Part shown: positions 34,503-47,455 of the stretch, one piece after another | How the letters are laid out: each line of letters begins with the position of its first letter | Position numbering within the stretch: position 1 is the first letter of the stretch | Source of the DNA: Gonapodya prolifera JEL478 | Lineage: Eukaryota; Monoblepharomycota; Monoblepharidomycetes; Monoblepharidales; Gonapodyaceae | Direction of reading: 5' to 3' | Assembly (NCBI GenBank): GCA_001574975.1 | Contig: KQ965783.1 | Span: 167,976-231,975 of the forward strand | DNA: 64,000 nucleotides | Position numbers and translations under genes: made by a program | The notes under the pieces: model-generated | What the model was told of the DNA's origin: nothing | The model's input: only the letters and a program-made list of their open reading frames with translations | Database searches by the model: none

Positions 34503-35055
34503 CGTTGTGTTTTGAATGCTTTCCGCGTTTGGGTTTTATTGCAGAAGCACACCGCCACCCGTGGTTTGGTCTGTGTTACCCTGGGCCGACGTTGCCGAGG
34601 TATGGAAGCGAGTTTCCTTCAGTAGCACCCCCGATTTTTCTCGGCGAAAAGAAAGTCTCGATTCGAGAACAAATTCTGGCGTCGAGAACTCTTCCATTCC
34701 CATCAAATGCTCCTCCTTGGTCTGCGCAATGGGACGCACACTCTCTCGCCGACCGCAGATGAATCACTCATCTACTCACTAATTCCACAACGACGCCGCT
34801 CACGACCACGTTGTTGAGACAGCTCCTTCCAGCTTCTTAGCCAACCTCTCCACGTTCTTCGACCATTTTGTCTGTATAAGTCTTGCTCTCAAAAGTACTT
34901 CCTTTTACAGCACATGACATAAACACACACAAGCGCTCAGAATAACTTTGCGCAAATTTTTTGCTTTCAAGTTCCAAAATACCACAAATCCAAGTCCGCC
35001 AAGTCCAAGTCCAAATGCACTGCTCCGTCCGCCCGTCCCACAGTCCCACAACAAA
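34503..35055. other. Intergenic region between tandem chitin deacetylase genes
   Basis: About 550 bases that should hold the 3' UTR of the upstream gene and the promoter of the downstream one. No gene or strong repeat seen. Confidence 0.55.
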
Positions 35056-37207
35056 TCACACATACCCTCCCGACCCGTCCCCGTCGCACTGCGCGATTGT
35101 GACGAAGCGGTACCCCTTTGACTGAATAAACGTGATCGCGTTGTCGAGGTAGCTGCTCGCGTAAATGTCGTGGCTGAGTTGGATGGCCGAGTTGCTGGAA
35201 CACCAAGAACGGGGCGGGTGTCAGCGCGACGGTCCCTTTCCCAGCGACAGCGATGTGAAAGAGGGATAGAAGCACGTACCTGCCCGAGTTCCATCCGTTC
35301 AACGTTCCTTGGATGACGCCCAGCGCGCCGCCGGCGTTGCTGTAGTCGGTGGTGTCGATGTTCCATTGAACACCCTGGTCGAAACACGAGTGGCGTGAGA
35401 CCGTCAGTGACCATTTCGAATTGGTGCTGTTGGAAAAAAATAACAACGAAAAACGTACCCGAAGTCCTTTGGAGGCAATGTAATTCAATGCGGCCTGGTT
35501 AAAACTGCCATACGGGAACCTGAAATACGTCGGGGTCTTCCCAATGATCCCTCTAATTGTGCTCATAAGCTGGTCGATCTCCTGGTAATACGGGCAGCTG
35601 GCGCTATTGGCGAGATCGCAGTGTGACCACCCGTGCATGCCGATCTGGAACCCGCGGTTCACGCTGTCCCGGAGCAGGTCGGCGTAGTTGCCGATGTAGT
35701 CGTAGTTCTGACCGTTGCAGAAGAAGGTGCCCACGACACCGCGGCGGATCAGGATGTCCTTGATTGCTTGCGTGTTGCTGCGTGCAGTGAAGGTAGGGGG
35801 AAGAGTGAGGTGTGGACGCAAGGTTTGAGATTGAAAAGAAGCAGTGCTCACTAGTTTGGTCCATCATCAAACGTCAATGCTTGACACCCACGCAACGGCA
35901 ATTCAGCATCGCAAGGCTACAGCGCGTCACACTACAACTGCTCACCATATTGGCCAGCCTGCTTGCAACTGTAAATGACGACACCGGGTGCGCTTCCACC
36001 GCCAGTTTGTGGAGGCGGAGGCGGTGGGGGCGGCGGTGGGGGAGATCCTGGTGGTGGTGGAGGTGGGGGCGGACCGGTACCGGAGCATGCTCCGTATGTG
36101 CGCTACAAAGGAAGTCGGAAATCAGAACGAGGGTCGAGGTCGGTGAACATCAAAACACCGTCCGTGGTTCGTGCGGCGGCGGAGGGGAGGCAGAGCCACT
36201 CACTTGACATCCAGTTCCGCAGCTTTTAGCACGTATTCGTGTTTTGAGGTCGTGCCGAGTGCGAGTGCGAGTGCGTGAGATGACAACTACGCACGCGTAA
36301 AGGGAGACGACTCAACTGGTCAGACGTGGTCCCGCACCACGCGTACTGGGAGCAGCATTGTCCAGATGGGCATACCGTGTTGCCGAACCCGGATCCGCAG
36401 CGGCCGTCTTGTGAGATCGGACCGGTTGGAGGTGGAGGGGGGCTTGGAGGCGGTGGTGGGGGCGGAGGAGGCGGAGGCGGAGATGGTGGCGGTGGAGGAG
36501 GCGAAGGCGGTGGTGAACCGTTGCATTTGCCAAACGCGGACTAAAGAAATTGTGGGTTGAACTGGCGCGTAAAGTGAACACTGGACCTCGGAGACATACT
36601 TGACAACCACTTCCACAACTATTTTTGCATTTGTGGTGTGTTTGGGGGGTGAGGTAATGTTTGCGTCAAGAGTCGGTGCAGCCGCCTTTTCGCCATGAAA
36701 ACTCACTGATCTGTCGTGCTACCACACCAAGCATACTGCGAGCAGCATTCACCACTGGGACAGACAGTACCGCCGTACGAGGATCCGCATCGGCCGTCGG
36801 ATGAAATTGGACCGCTCGGCGGCGAGCTCGGAGGGGGCGAACTTGGCGGCGGCGTGCTTGGAGGAGGAGTGCTTGGAGGAGGAGTGCTTGGCGGTGGTGG
36901 TGGCGACGTGCCGGTGCAAGATCCGAATCCAGGTTGGCAGCCTGATCCACAACTGTGGGAGACGTCAATAACATTTGCATCAACCGGCCACAACTGGGCA
37001 TTTTTCTTCAACGTACTACGCGTCGGTGGTCCCGCAGTAACCGTACTGCGAGCAGCACAACGATCCGCACTGTCCCCCGAACCCGGTGCCGCAGCGTGTT
37101 TGACGACGGGTTAGCTCGACTGCAGAGACCCCGGGCGCGCTCGCAGCCACTAGCAACGCGAAAAGCGTGCAGAAAACGAACGCAGCAGCGCGCATGTTCC
37201 GCATCAT
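35056..37207 (-). CDS. Secreted chitin deacetylase (CE4) with three N-terminal CBM18 domains
   Basis: Ten exons, complement(35056..35194, 35280..35374, 35459..35777, 35852..35879, 35946..36102, 36204..36222, 36317..36540, 36600..36618, 36707..36952, 37020..37207), give 477 residues. Signal peptide MMRNMRAAAFVFCTLFALLV. CBM18 cores: LCCSQYGYCGTTDACGSGC, ECCSQYAWCGSTTD with HCGSGC, and QCCSQYAWCGTTSD with HCGTGC. Pro-rich linkers join them. The CE4 motifs TFDDGP, MHGWSHCDL, RFPYGSFN, WNIDTTD and IQLSHD are intact. Exons 1-3 and the last four match the neighbouring paralogue almost nucleotide for nucleotide in length (246, 19, then 28, 319, 95, 139). The extra CBM18 corresponds to one added exon pair (224 + 19 nt). 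Confidence 0.95.
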
Positions 37208-37613
37208 CTGAGTATTAATTTGCTCCGCGTTTGGTGTTGATTGCTACACCGCCACCGCGTGGCCACTGAGGAGCCGAGGCTGTGGCTGCTGAAAGGAAAT
37301 AATAACACCGAACGAAAATTAAATTACTGTCTTCCACTTCACTTCGGTGCTCATTCATCTTTTTATTTACGTAACTGTGCAATCCGTGTCATGGAATTTT
37401 GGCTTCTCACCCCAAGATATGGAACAATTGAAGGCTTAATGATCTGCACCCCGCCGGTTTTCAAATGCCAAAGCGACAGAACAATATTGCAAATGTAATC
37501 ATATTCAGAAAGTACAACGTTACGAAAAAACATGCAACATGCTCCTTCAAAAACACCGCAATTATGTGTTTCATTCTCGCGCGTTTGCATTCCGGTATGT
37601 ACAACTCTTCCTC
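37208..37613. other. Intergenic region, no gene recognised
   Basis: About 400 AT-richer bases between the Hsp70-like stop (37616) and the chitin deacetylase start (37207). Probably the deacetylase promoter plus the Hsp70-like 3' UTR; nothing else seen. Confidence 0.5.
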
Positions 37614-39979
37614 TTAATTCTTCCTGAGACGCTTGTACTTGTTCTGAGCGGTTCACACATCAGCATGTGCACCTGACCACAACGCAGAGGCGAACCACAC
37701 ACCTTTGCAGGTACAGGGGGGTAAAGACTTTTCAAGTGCTGGAGTTTCTTTTCGAGCAGCTCAATGGTGAATTTCTTCTCCTCAGATTCGAATTCAGATT
37801 CCAAATCGACAATGTCCTTGTACTGCTGGGACGCCACGTTTAAGCCGTACTTGGCATCCATGAAGGTTTGGTGCCTTTTCCAAAACCATTGAAAGAGATA
37901 CCGTCAAATTGAGACGCGTTTATAAAGTATTCCCCCAAAAGAAAAAAGCTCACACTGAAGCAACAAGGTGGTTCCGCTTCCTCAGCTCCTCCGACTCCTT
38001 CTTGTACGCTTCCACGAGTGACTCGACCTCGTTCTCCGTGAGTGTTCTGCCCGTGTGTTGGATCGTGCACTGTTTCACCACACTGATATCATCAGCACCA
38101 ACAACTTTGGCCTCAACTCGGAGCTGGGAACTGGTTAGATTGGGACAGGAGTAGAACCATCAAATCAAAACGCCCTCGTGGGCCAACAAAAAATCCCACT
38201 CACCCAATCGAAACGTGGCACTTCATCGTCACCGTCACCGATCCCTTGGGTCCATTTGGAAGTCCACCGAGGACCACCGTTCCAATCAAATTGTTCTTTT
38301 CGTACTGACCGTGCATTCCTTGAAGGACTTTGAACTCCATGGCGGCTTGGTCGTCCACAGTCGTGATAAAGTCGCACGTCACCTCAACGGGAATAGGCTT
38401 GCCGCGCTTCACGACTGTCCACGGTACGTAAGCAGAATCTTTGGCGCTCTTCACAACGACGCTTATGGGTAACGGCACAGTGTCGGTGATTTGCCCATAC
38501 GGGTACATTCTTGAAAAGAGACAAGGCGTCAACGTTTTGACGTTGATAAAACACAAAACGATTTTGCACCAAGATGATTACTCACCCGCTCATCAAGTTG
38601 TAAGCATAGTATGCAGCACCGGCCGCGACGGCCGTTTTGGGATCCAGCGGTTCCCCAAGAACTTCGTCTCCAAATATGCGTTGCAGCATCAACCTGCAGT
38701 GCGGCAAGTAAGCTCCTCCTCCAGAAAGCACCACCCGCTTAATATCGTCTGTTCGTATGTCTTCACGTCGCTTCGTGCGCGATTGGTTGCAGACCGCAAG
38801 CAGGTCGGCGAAGAGTTTCTCAGTATGTTCAGTAAGCTTCTGGCACACTTTCTTGAACTCCGACGCCTGGATGTACACGACCGGATAGTTGGATATCTTC
38901 ACTTCTGTTTCAAGGTTATCGAGGTATCCTTGGCTGCATCGGATCTTGTACTTCTCTGACTCGCGTCTCACTGTCGCCTCCACTTCGTGTGTAACGTCGA
39001 ATTTCAGCTCGGTGTACTTGGCGATAATTAGGTCGTACATGTAGTTGTCAATGTCGGTTCCTCCAAAGTTGACGCTGTCAGTCGCGATGGCACCCATCGA
39101 AGTGTTCGTGACAGATGCTATAGAAATGTCCAACGTCCCGGCACCAAGATCCCATACGGCGACAATTGTCTCTGACCCCAAATTTAAAAAAGAGTCATAA
39201 ACTTGCGGATTTTGTCGTCTATCCTCAATCAATAGCGCCGTTTGTTCGTTCAATAAACCAAGAACTTCAAAGCCTGCAATTCTTCCAATGTTGAACGTGG
39301 CTTGCCGCTGGGCAGCGTTGAAGTTGGACGGGACGGTAAGGATTGCGCGTGGTTCTTGCTTGGGCCTCTTGTTGGAGAGAATATTCCGGTAAAATCGCAA
39401 GACCTTTGCCTGCAACTCTTCAGGGGAGTATCTCCGGGGCTGTTTGCTAGGATCGTACGGCCGTCGGGAAGATTTCCTTGCAAATGTTACAAGTACGCGC
39501 TTGTCAGTGGTATCATCCCCAGTGATCGTATAGTTCCTGAAAGGTCATCTCTTTGGTGAAATAGATTGAAGTATAACGTAGCAGCGTTTGGACACTCACA
39601 CCCTTTGTCGAAGTGTTTCGATTGCCGCCAGGTCATTTGGTTCGTCAAAGCTCCGACCCAGAACCCTCTTGAGTTCATGCACAGTTGTGTGCCCGTCAAG
39701 CCTCTTGTCCTTCGCGCGCTCGCCGACGACATAATGAGAGTCATTATCAAGAAGGATTTCAACAGGACCTTGAAACGGCAAGATTTGAAAGGGCCAAAGT
39801 TTCGTTGAACGAAGAGCCGAATCAACAAATGACCATCACCTATAGGACTCACATGAGTATTGCTGATGGTAATTGAATGGAACGGGCTCCGGCTTTCCCT
39901 CCCTGTCGACCCAGGCCACAACCAAGTTCGATGTTCCGATATCGATTCCAACCGGGTATGATACGTTTTTTTCACTCAT
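37614..39979 (-). CDS. Divergent Hsp70-family protein
   Basis: Start at ATG 39979 (MSEKNVSYPVGIDIGTSNLVVAW), the phosphate-1 loop of the Hsp70 ATPase. Exon 1 ends at 39853 and joins in frame to CPVEILLDNDSHYVVGERAK. A large exon (about 38582-39530) holds EPRAILTVPSNFNAAQRQAT, GFEVLGLLNEQTALLIEDRR, the phosphate-2 motif VWDLGAGTLDISIAS, FGGTDIDNYMYDLIIAKY and KRVVLSGGGAYLPHC. The next exons encode a substrate-binding beta domain (VPLPISVVVKSAKDSAYVPW) and a short helical lid (TENEVESLVEAYKKESEELR). The end, KNKYKRLRKN at 37614, lacks the cytosolic EEVD motif. The sequence is far from canonical Hsp70, so a specialised chaperone role is likely. It is the intact parent of the pseudogene upstream (40340-42560). 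Confidence 0.85.
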
Positions 39980-40339
39980 TTGAAACTGATTCGAGTACAC
40001 TCGATCAACGGATGGTGGTCGATGGGGTCGTTGTCGGTGAGGGTAATTGATTGCAAGCAATCACAATTGTTTTGAAGTCAATCGAAGCTTTCGCCGAGCG
40101 GAACCTCCAGTCAAATCCCCGTTCGATAGTCGTGACGCCAAATCCGCGAGCAGAGGAGCACTAGTGATTGCTTTTCCTGGAGTGGGTAAAAGTCTCGAAA
40201 GTGTAGACTATAATACAGATCAAATGTACCTTTGTTGGCACGGGAATGGCGGCGAGCACTGCAACAGAACTGGAGCATGAAAACGCAACTGCGAAAATGC
40301 GGCTACATTGGAGAGGAGCGTGATATATTCAATGCGTTC
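39980..40339. other. Intergenic region between Hsp70-like gene and its pseudogene
   Basis: About 350 bases; expected to hold the promoter of the intact Hsp70-like gene. No other feature seen. Confidence 0.45.
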
Positions 40340-42560
40340 ATATCACGTCAGTAGATGTCAATCTGATACCGTCTTCGTGAATTGTTACTCTTTCCTTTGG
40401 CGCTTGAACCAGTTCTGAAAGGTCCATCTTCACCATCACAGCAGATCTGCGTGCCCAGGGTCGCACATACCTTTTCAGGAAACATTTTGTTGAAGTGTTG
40501 GACTCGGTTCTCAAGCTCCGGGATGGTAAGATTTTTCTTCTCGGATTCAAAATCAGATTCATAGTTGGAGATATCTTTGAACTGATTGTTTGATCTGCTT
40601 AAGCCATACTTTGCTTTCTGCTTTCAAGAATATCTCATGCCTGCACCAAAGATTTGGCAAGTTAGGGCTAGGATGTGACAGAGAAGTGAGAACTGACACA
40701 AGCAAACTTACACTGACGCGATGAGGTCATTCTGCTTGTTCAACTCCTCCAACTCCTTCTTATATGCTTCCACGTAACTCAACCTCATTCTCATTGAGTG
40801 CTCTACCAATGCTTTGGATGATACATTTCTGTTCCACTGCATTCTGATCAGAACCAGCAATTCTGGCCTCAACCCTTAGTTGAGAGCTGTTGGGAGTATA
40901 AATCACATCAAATGTATGAATCAACAACTAACACAACTGACCCAATTGTTACACTGCACTTTAACGCGACAGTCACTGATCCTTTGGGTCGTTTTGGAAG
41001 TCGCCCAACAATCATAGATCCGATCAAATTATTTCTCTGGTAGTTTCCTTGCATTCCCTGAAGAACTTTGAGCTCCATTGAGGCCTGGGTGTCAATCGTA
41101 GTGACGAACTTGCATGTCACCTCCACCGGAATAGGCTTGCCACACTTCACGACTTCCCAGGGTACATAACCAGTATTTGAAGTGTTCTTCACAACGATGC
41201 TAATGGGCATAGGCACTGTGTTGGTGATTTGTCCAAACGGGAATTGTCTTCAAAAGAAGAACGAATTAATTTTTCAACTGAAGAAACAGGACAACAAAGT
41301 GAGCCCACCCTTTCATCACTTTATGTGCGCAAAACGCTGCACCGCTTGCCACTACAGTTTTTGGATCCAGGGTTCCCACAACAATGTCACGCCTGAACAT
41401 GTGTTTCAGCTTATCCCTGCAATGTGGTAAGTATGATCCTCCTTCAGACAGCACCATTCGTTTGATGTCACTCATTATTATGTCTCCATGCTGCTGAGTC
41501 CTTGCTTTGTTGCAAACAAAGAGCAGATCTGCAAAGAGTCTCTCCATGTGCTCAATGAGCTTTTGGCACACCTTCTCAAACTCCCAAGAATGGATGTGGA
41601 CGACTGGAAAGTTGGAGATTCCCACGTCCGTTGCAGCACCATCTTCATAGTTTTGGCTGCATTGGATCTTGTACTTTTCCAATTCACGTCTCACTTTTGC
41701 CTCCACTTCTGGTGTAATGTCAAACTTCTGCTCCACGTACTTGGCAATGATCAGGTCGTGAACTTCATTAACAATGTCTCCTCCTCCGACGTTGATGCTG
41801 TCGACTGCTAAGGCACCCATGGCCGCTGTGGTGACAGATGCTACGGCATTGTCCAATGTTCCGGCACCGAGGTCCCATACTGCGACAAGTGTCTCTGGAC
41901 TCGAAGACAGGAAATCCTCATACACTTTCGGATTTTGTTGTCAGTCCTCAATCAATAATGCTGTCTGTTTGTTCAATAAACCAAGAACTTCAAAGCCTGC
42001 GATTCGACCAATGTTGAATGTCGCTTGCCACTGGGCAGTGTTGAAGTTGGACAGGACGGAAAGAACAGCGTGAGGTTCTTGTTTGGGCCGCTTGGTCATG
42101 AGAACGTTCCTGAAATTCTGCAAAAATTTTGCCTGCAACTCTTCAGGGGAGAATTTCAGGGTCTCACTCGTGCGCTCAATTTTCATCCTCAAATCTGCAA
42201 CCGTTCGNGCGGTGCTCTTCTTACTTGTTGCCAAGCCCTTCTGGTCAACCAATCCCCCTTCAGAANGGAGACCTTTGGAACTTGTCACACTAACTCGCAG
42301 GGCCGTCACTGGAAGCACATGGGACTTGCCTGGATTGGATGGCCCTCCACGTCAACAAAGGATATGGTCGGGTATTGGGTTGGACCGGGGCACCCTGCCA
42401 CATCACAATGACTCTCGTTTATGTACACCGCACCACCGCGCCTCAATCGTGCACGCCTGTAAACTGGATGTCCCCACTTCATACCCGATGATGGCGACGC
42501 TCCACGGATCTTCAAACCTCTGCTCATTTATTGTCGACGACCCTGTTGCTGTTCGGTGCA
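40340..42560 (-). pseudogene. Decayed duplicate of the neighbouring Hsp70-like gene
   Basis: The same domain order as the intact gene is readable: INESHCDVAGCP ... YPTISFVDVEG near 42310-42420, SPEELQAKFLQNFRN, HAVLSVLSNFNTAQWQATF, AVWDLGAGTLDNAVAS, ISIVVKNTSNTGYVPWEVV. At least two lesions are visible. An in-frame TGA at about 41940 stands where the intact gene has CGA (IED-stop-QQNP versus IEDRRQNP). A 2-nt loss at about 40780 shifts frame in the lid helix (NENEVE then a frame change). Many differences from the intact copy are CpG to TpG or CpA. Two N bases (42208, 42266) lie inside. The N-terminal ATP-binding loop is poorly preserved. Confidence 0.8.
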
Positions 42561-43222
42561 ACCATTGGCAGTGACAATTCCCATAATGCTTAGTGGTGCC
42601 CCGGCTTATATGAGTGGACACTCGGCCTCATCCGATCCCATCTGTCCGACTTACCTCCCTCCTGCCTGTGTCGTGCCTCGGCTACTTCCTCCTCCCCCAA
42701 TGTCATACCGCCAGGCTTGACGCAAATTTCACGTTGCCTCTAGCCGGGCGATGTGTGTTGCAAATTGGAGATGGTTCAGACCCCTCTTCGCTCATACCTA
42801 TCCGCGCACCCTTAATTTATTCCCACCCCACCCTTGGCACGCGAGCCTCGCTGATCGGGGGAATGCAGTGGCACAATGGCTTGTAATGAAACATTAGAAC
42901 GTCAAGTGGTGTGGAAAGATCTTTTCTTTCTAATGGAAGTCCGCTTCACTGACTTCCCTCGGGAACTATGTAAGTCATCTCGATGTTAAGAGAAACCTAA
43001 CTTATATCAAAGACTCAATAATATTTTTCTGTTGAGCTACAACTCGGATACAAAATGGGGAATTGTGAAGCACGTTTGCGAACCTACTCTCTGGCGAATG
43101 CCCAATATGCATGCGAAATGAAGGGAAGGGAATTGTTACCTTGCTGTGCCTCATCGCCTCGCGCTACCGCCACTCATCTTCGCAACTCTAACCCATCAGA
43201 CATCCATCGTGCTCAATTCTTC
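42561..43222. other. Intergenic region upstream of chitin synthase
   Basis: About 660 bases. A 90-codon plus-strand frame (42614-42886) has no recognisable features. The region should include the chitin synthase promoter; an AT-rich patch at about 42960-43060 is the most promoter-like part. Confidence 0.45.
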
Positions 43223-46200
43223 CCATGGCGAAGCCTCCGCGTCCTTTCAGCTTCGGTCCGGACACCGGCATCACTCCTACAAGCCAGGTGAACATGCCAT
43301 CCCGTCGCGGACGATGATGAATTGAAGTCCGGCACCAGCATGGCTCATCACACGACTCCTAATTCTTCTACTGCATTTTCGACATCTCTCTCTCTCTCAT
43401 CACCGCTGCTGTCAAAACCTTCAACAATACTGCAAATCCGCACACCAAAAAGGAGAGACCGGATCTTCCAGATGAGGAAGATCAGAATCCTACAATGGCA
43501 CAAGTTGGTGGGTTAAATGCAAATTGTTCTTGAAGATTATCACCTGTGGCGGGCAAAACCAAAAGGTGTCATTCGCCTCCAAAGGTCAATCTACTGCGGA
43601 GCTCATTCAATCCACCGCTCAACTTGTCGCCGGCTTTCCGTCACGCCAAAACTCAAACGGTTCTCTGCACGATGACGCCGGGGGACTCGGAGGCGGACGG
43701 GTCCGATTCGACTCTCCTGTTCAAGCTCCATCACCTCGCGTGAAATCGTCGCCACCCAAGAATGATGGCCCCAAGGCCGCCGCGGGAGCTAACTTGAAAT
43801 CGGCGTTTAAGCGGACAAAGACGAAGAAGTCGTTCGCTCTCACACCGAAGGGGAACTTGCAGGTACGATGTCGATAGACTTGAAGACTTGAAGAGGGCTT
43901 TTGAGATGCGCATTGATGATGAGGACTTCGCATTTTGGTCAAATACGCAACGAGTCGTGGGAAAAGGTTGGGTGCAATATCTGTCATCAACCATTCCACC
44001 TCGGATTTTAAATGGCACGACTCTGATGGCTTTATTCGTCTCACTCACACTATCTGTCACGTGCTAGGTCGACGTCAAAGTACCCCCAAAGCTCATAGAA
44101 GGATCCAGCCTCACTGGATGGGAAACTGAGTACCTCCGATACACAGGTGCGACTTTCTTCCGAATGGTCTTCTGCTTCACTGCATTCACCTGTGTCTCGT
44201 TTTCTGGCGTTACTCGAACTCACAAGCTCCCGCATGTGATCCAGACGACTTTCCAAAGCAAGGATTTACCTTGCGCCCCAAAGAGCACTCGACTCCGCGC
44301 CAGATCGAACTCGCAATTTGTGGGTCTCACAACTTTTCTGTCGCTGACGAGCGCAACCCGCATGACCTTAACTCGCACATCTAAAGGCTGCACCATGTAC
44401 AACGAACCTCCCGAGCTTCTTGCCAAATCCTGGACGGGTCTCGTCGAGAATCTTACTTATCTGACCAAAAAGTCCCGCTCCCCCACATGGGGCCCAGACT
44501 CATGGAAGAAAATTGTTGTCGTGATCGTCTCGGACGGCCGCGCAAACTGCAACAGGCAGACTCTGGCACAACTTGGGCTCATGGGTCTGTACCAGGACGG
44601 CGTCATCGTAGGAACGGTCCCCAAGAAGACCACTTCGGCTGACGGAGGAAACGAACAGGCCAAAGTCTCAGCACACATATTTGAGTACACGACACAAGTG
44701 ATGGTGGATGTGGACGACATGAACAAGGAGAGCATTGTCCCGACGATTCCGATCCAGACCATCTTCATTCTCAAGGAGCAGAACGCGAAGAAAATCAACT
44801 CGCACAGATGGTTTTTCCATGGAATTTGCCCGATTCTCCAGTACGTGATATCCTCTGGCTTTGCGAGGTGCCTTATTGTGCTCAGGTATGATGGATTGTT
44901 TTCAGACCACGAGTGACCGTACTCCTTGACGTGGGAACCCGGCCGTTGGAAAAATCTATCTACCATTTGTGGAAGGTGTTTGATCGGCACCCGAACGGTA
45001 AGCCCTGGTGCATGTTGTCCCTAGATTCAATATTGTAATCCTAGCAACCTCGCGTTGCCTGCGTAGTGGGTGGAGCATGTGGAGAAATTCGTGCAGAGCT
45101 GGGTTATTTGTGGCAGAACGTCCGGAACCCGTTGGTTGCCGCGCAGGTGAGAGTTCGTCATGCGATTGTGCTTCCATGTCTTTAATCTTGCATCTTAATA
45201 TTACTCCCAGAACTTTGAATATGTGAGTGCTTGAATTTGTTCACCGTGTTTATTGTCGGGCCCATATTGATCCAAGTTACGACGAACCAATACAGAAAAT
45301 CTCAAATATTCTCGACAAGCCGCTAGAGTCCGTCTTTGGCTACATTTCCGTGCTTCCCGGCGCGTTTTCGGCATATCGGTTCGCTGCACTCCAGGCAAAC
45401 GTGAAAGACAAGCAAGGGAACCCCGCAGGTCCGTTACAAGCGTACTTTAAGGGAGAGGCACTACATAATGGCAAGCTGCAAGGGAGTGAGTTTCATCTCT
45501 CCTTGTATTTTTTCCGTCGAGTTTGCCCATCACGATGTCGGTGCTTTTTCTGACAGACACTTTTATCAACAACATGTACCTTGGTGAGCTCTCGTCTTGT
45601 ATAATCGGTATTTAACAATACTAACACGCATTCTCAACACATCCAGCGGAGGATCGCATTCTCTGCTTCGAGCTTGTGTCAAAACCCAATGAATCCTGGG
45701 TTTTACGATACGAGCGTGCATCAGCAGCTGAGACAGATGTTCCAGACACCATTCACGAGCTTATTAAGCAACGCCGGCGGTGGCTTAACGGGTCCACTTT
45801 CGCCGCACTCTACGCCATCTGGAACTGGTCTCACATTTTCCGATCGGCACACTCCAGGTTCCGCAAGCTTTTGTTTATTCTCGAGACAGGATACAACGTA
45901 CTTGTGCAAATTTTTGCGTGGTTCTCGCTGGTTCGTGCAATGCGTTAATTGTTTGTGGTTTCGGTGTAATCATGGCTGACGTGTACGTTCGATATTGGCA
46001 GGCCAATTTCTATCTTACTTTCTTCTTTGTGATTGAGCAGAACAAGTGTGGGCCAGGCACTGAAGCCGATCTGAAGCTCTGCGAGACCCAAGGTGCATTT
46101 GGTCGAGCTGGATTTTATATTGCCGAGCCCCTCAAGGCAATCTACCTGATGCTCATCTGTGTTCAATTCAGTCAGTACCTGTGCTAGTTTGCGTTTTCTT

Positions 46201-47455
46201 GGAGCTAACAGAACTGTGTGGCGCTAGTCCTTTCAATGGGCAATCGGCCTGATGGCTCAAGAACCATTGGGAAGGTCTGTACGGCTCTGTGGGCGCTCAT
46301 CATGTTTCTTCTGATCTACATGATTTTCTTCGGGATCGCTCAATCTGTAAGTATGCGAGCTCCTTTCCGCAAATCCTTGATCCACTGACAGTTTATCAAT
46401 GCTCCAGATAATCAGTGTGAAGAATCAAATACAAACAGATGGAACGAGTCTTGGACAAGCGCTTGTCACGGTAGGCCATCACAGATGGGTGCAATCCGTG
46501 CCATCTTTCTAAGCAATTCACGTCGCAGAACTCGATCTTCCGCAATATCGTTATTTCCATGGGCTCCACCTACGGGTTGTGGTTTTTTATGAGCATGTTA
46601 TTCCTCGACCCATGGCATATGTTCAATAGTTTCTTGCAGGTGATCAGTACATTGCATTTTGTTTGGGAAGGAGCAAAACCTCACACCGATATCTTTTTCT
46701 AAAGTACATGGTTCTGATGCCGTTTTACGTCAACATGATGCAAAGTGAGTCTCCAGTGCACCTCAGATTTGAAGTCGACCACTCAAAAGAATCTCGGGCC
46801 TTGAATGACTTACAGTCTACGCCTACTGCAACACGCACGATATCTCCTGGGGCACCAAGGGAGCGGACAAAGACGACCACAGCCTTGGTGCGGCCAAGAA
46901 ACAAGAGGGTGGCAAAGCGCAAGCCGTTATGCTCGAAGTCCCTGACGAGGACAAGAAGGATGAGGCCAACGATGCTTACAGAAAGTTTTTCAGCGATATG
47001 GCTCGAGCCCCAGTCCCCAGTCCCGAAGAAAAGGCCAAAAAGGAAGCATCCGTTGCCAAGGAAAAGGCCGAAGACGCCAAGAAGAGATTTCGGACACTGC
47101 TTGTGCTGTTTTGGATCATCACCAATCTTATGTTGATCATACCGCTCACAAACGTGAATGCGGTTGCTGGTGGGACAGGTCCTAGCTACTTAGGATTTTT
47201 GTTCTTCTCGACCACCTTTTTCGCTGGTGTGAGAGCCATTGGGTCCCTTTCTTACTGTGAGTACAGCTCGCCCAACCGATTACGAGTGTGAGAATGTCTC
47301 AACGCCACTCTTCTTCGTGCTCAACAGTGCTTACACAGCAATTATTTGATCGTAAGGAGGATCCAGACGATGCCGATGTTGGGAACTTGGTCGCTCAAAG
47401 GCCCAGATTCATTCAAACAACGCCATCACCATCGAGGTCTGACCTGGTCGTATAG
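43223..47455 (+). CDS. Chitin synthase, division 1 (class I-III type)
   Basis: Multi-exon, stop at 47453-47455. A charged N-terminal region (PTPKGNLQ-type element, residues [20 protein letters not shown]) precedes the catalytic GT2 domain: [92 protein letters not shown] and the acceptor motif [12 protein letters not shown]. Seven or so hydrophobic segments follow ([58 protein letters not shown]). A Lys/Glu-rich cytosolic loop (about 46880-47090) lies before the last membrane segments. The enzyme polymerises UDP-GlcNAc into chitin at the plasma membrane. The start at 43223 ([18 protein letters not shown]) is tentative; N-terminal exons up to 43560 could not all be joined. Confidence 0.9.

Noticed and set aside
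40340-42560. RIP (repeat-induced point mutation) as the cause of decay
   Set aside because: The changes are mostly at CpG sites, which fits methylation and deamination; RIP prefers CpA in ascomycetes and is not established for this kind of fungus.
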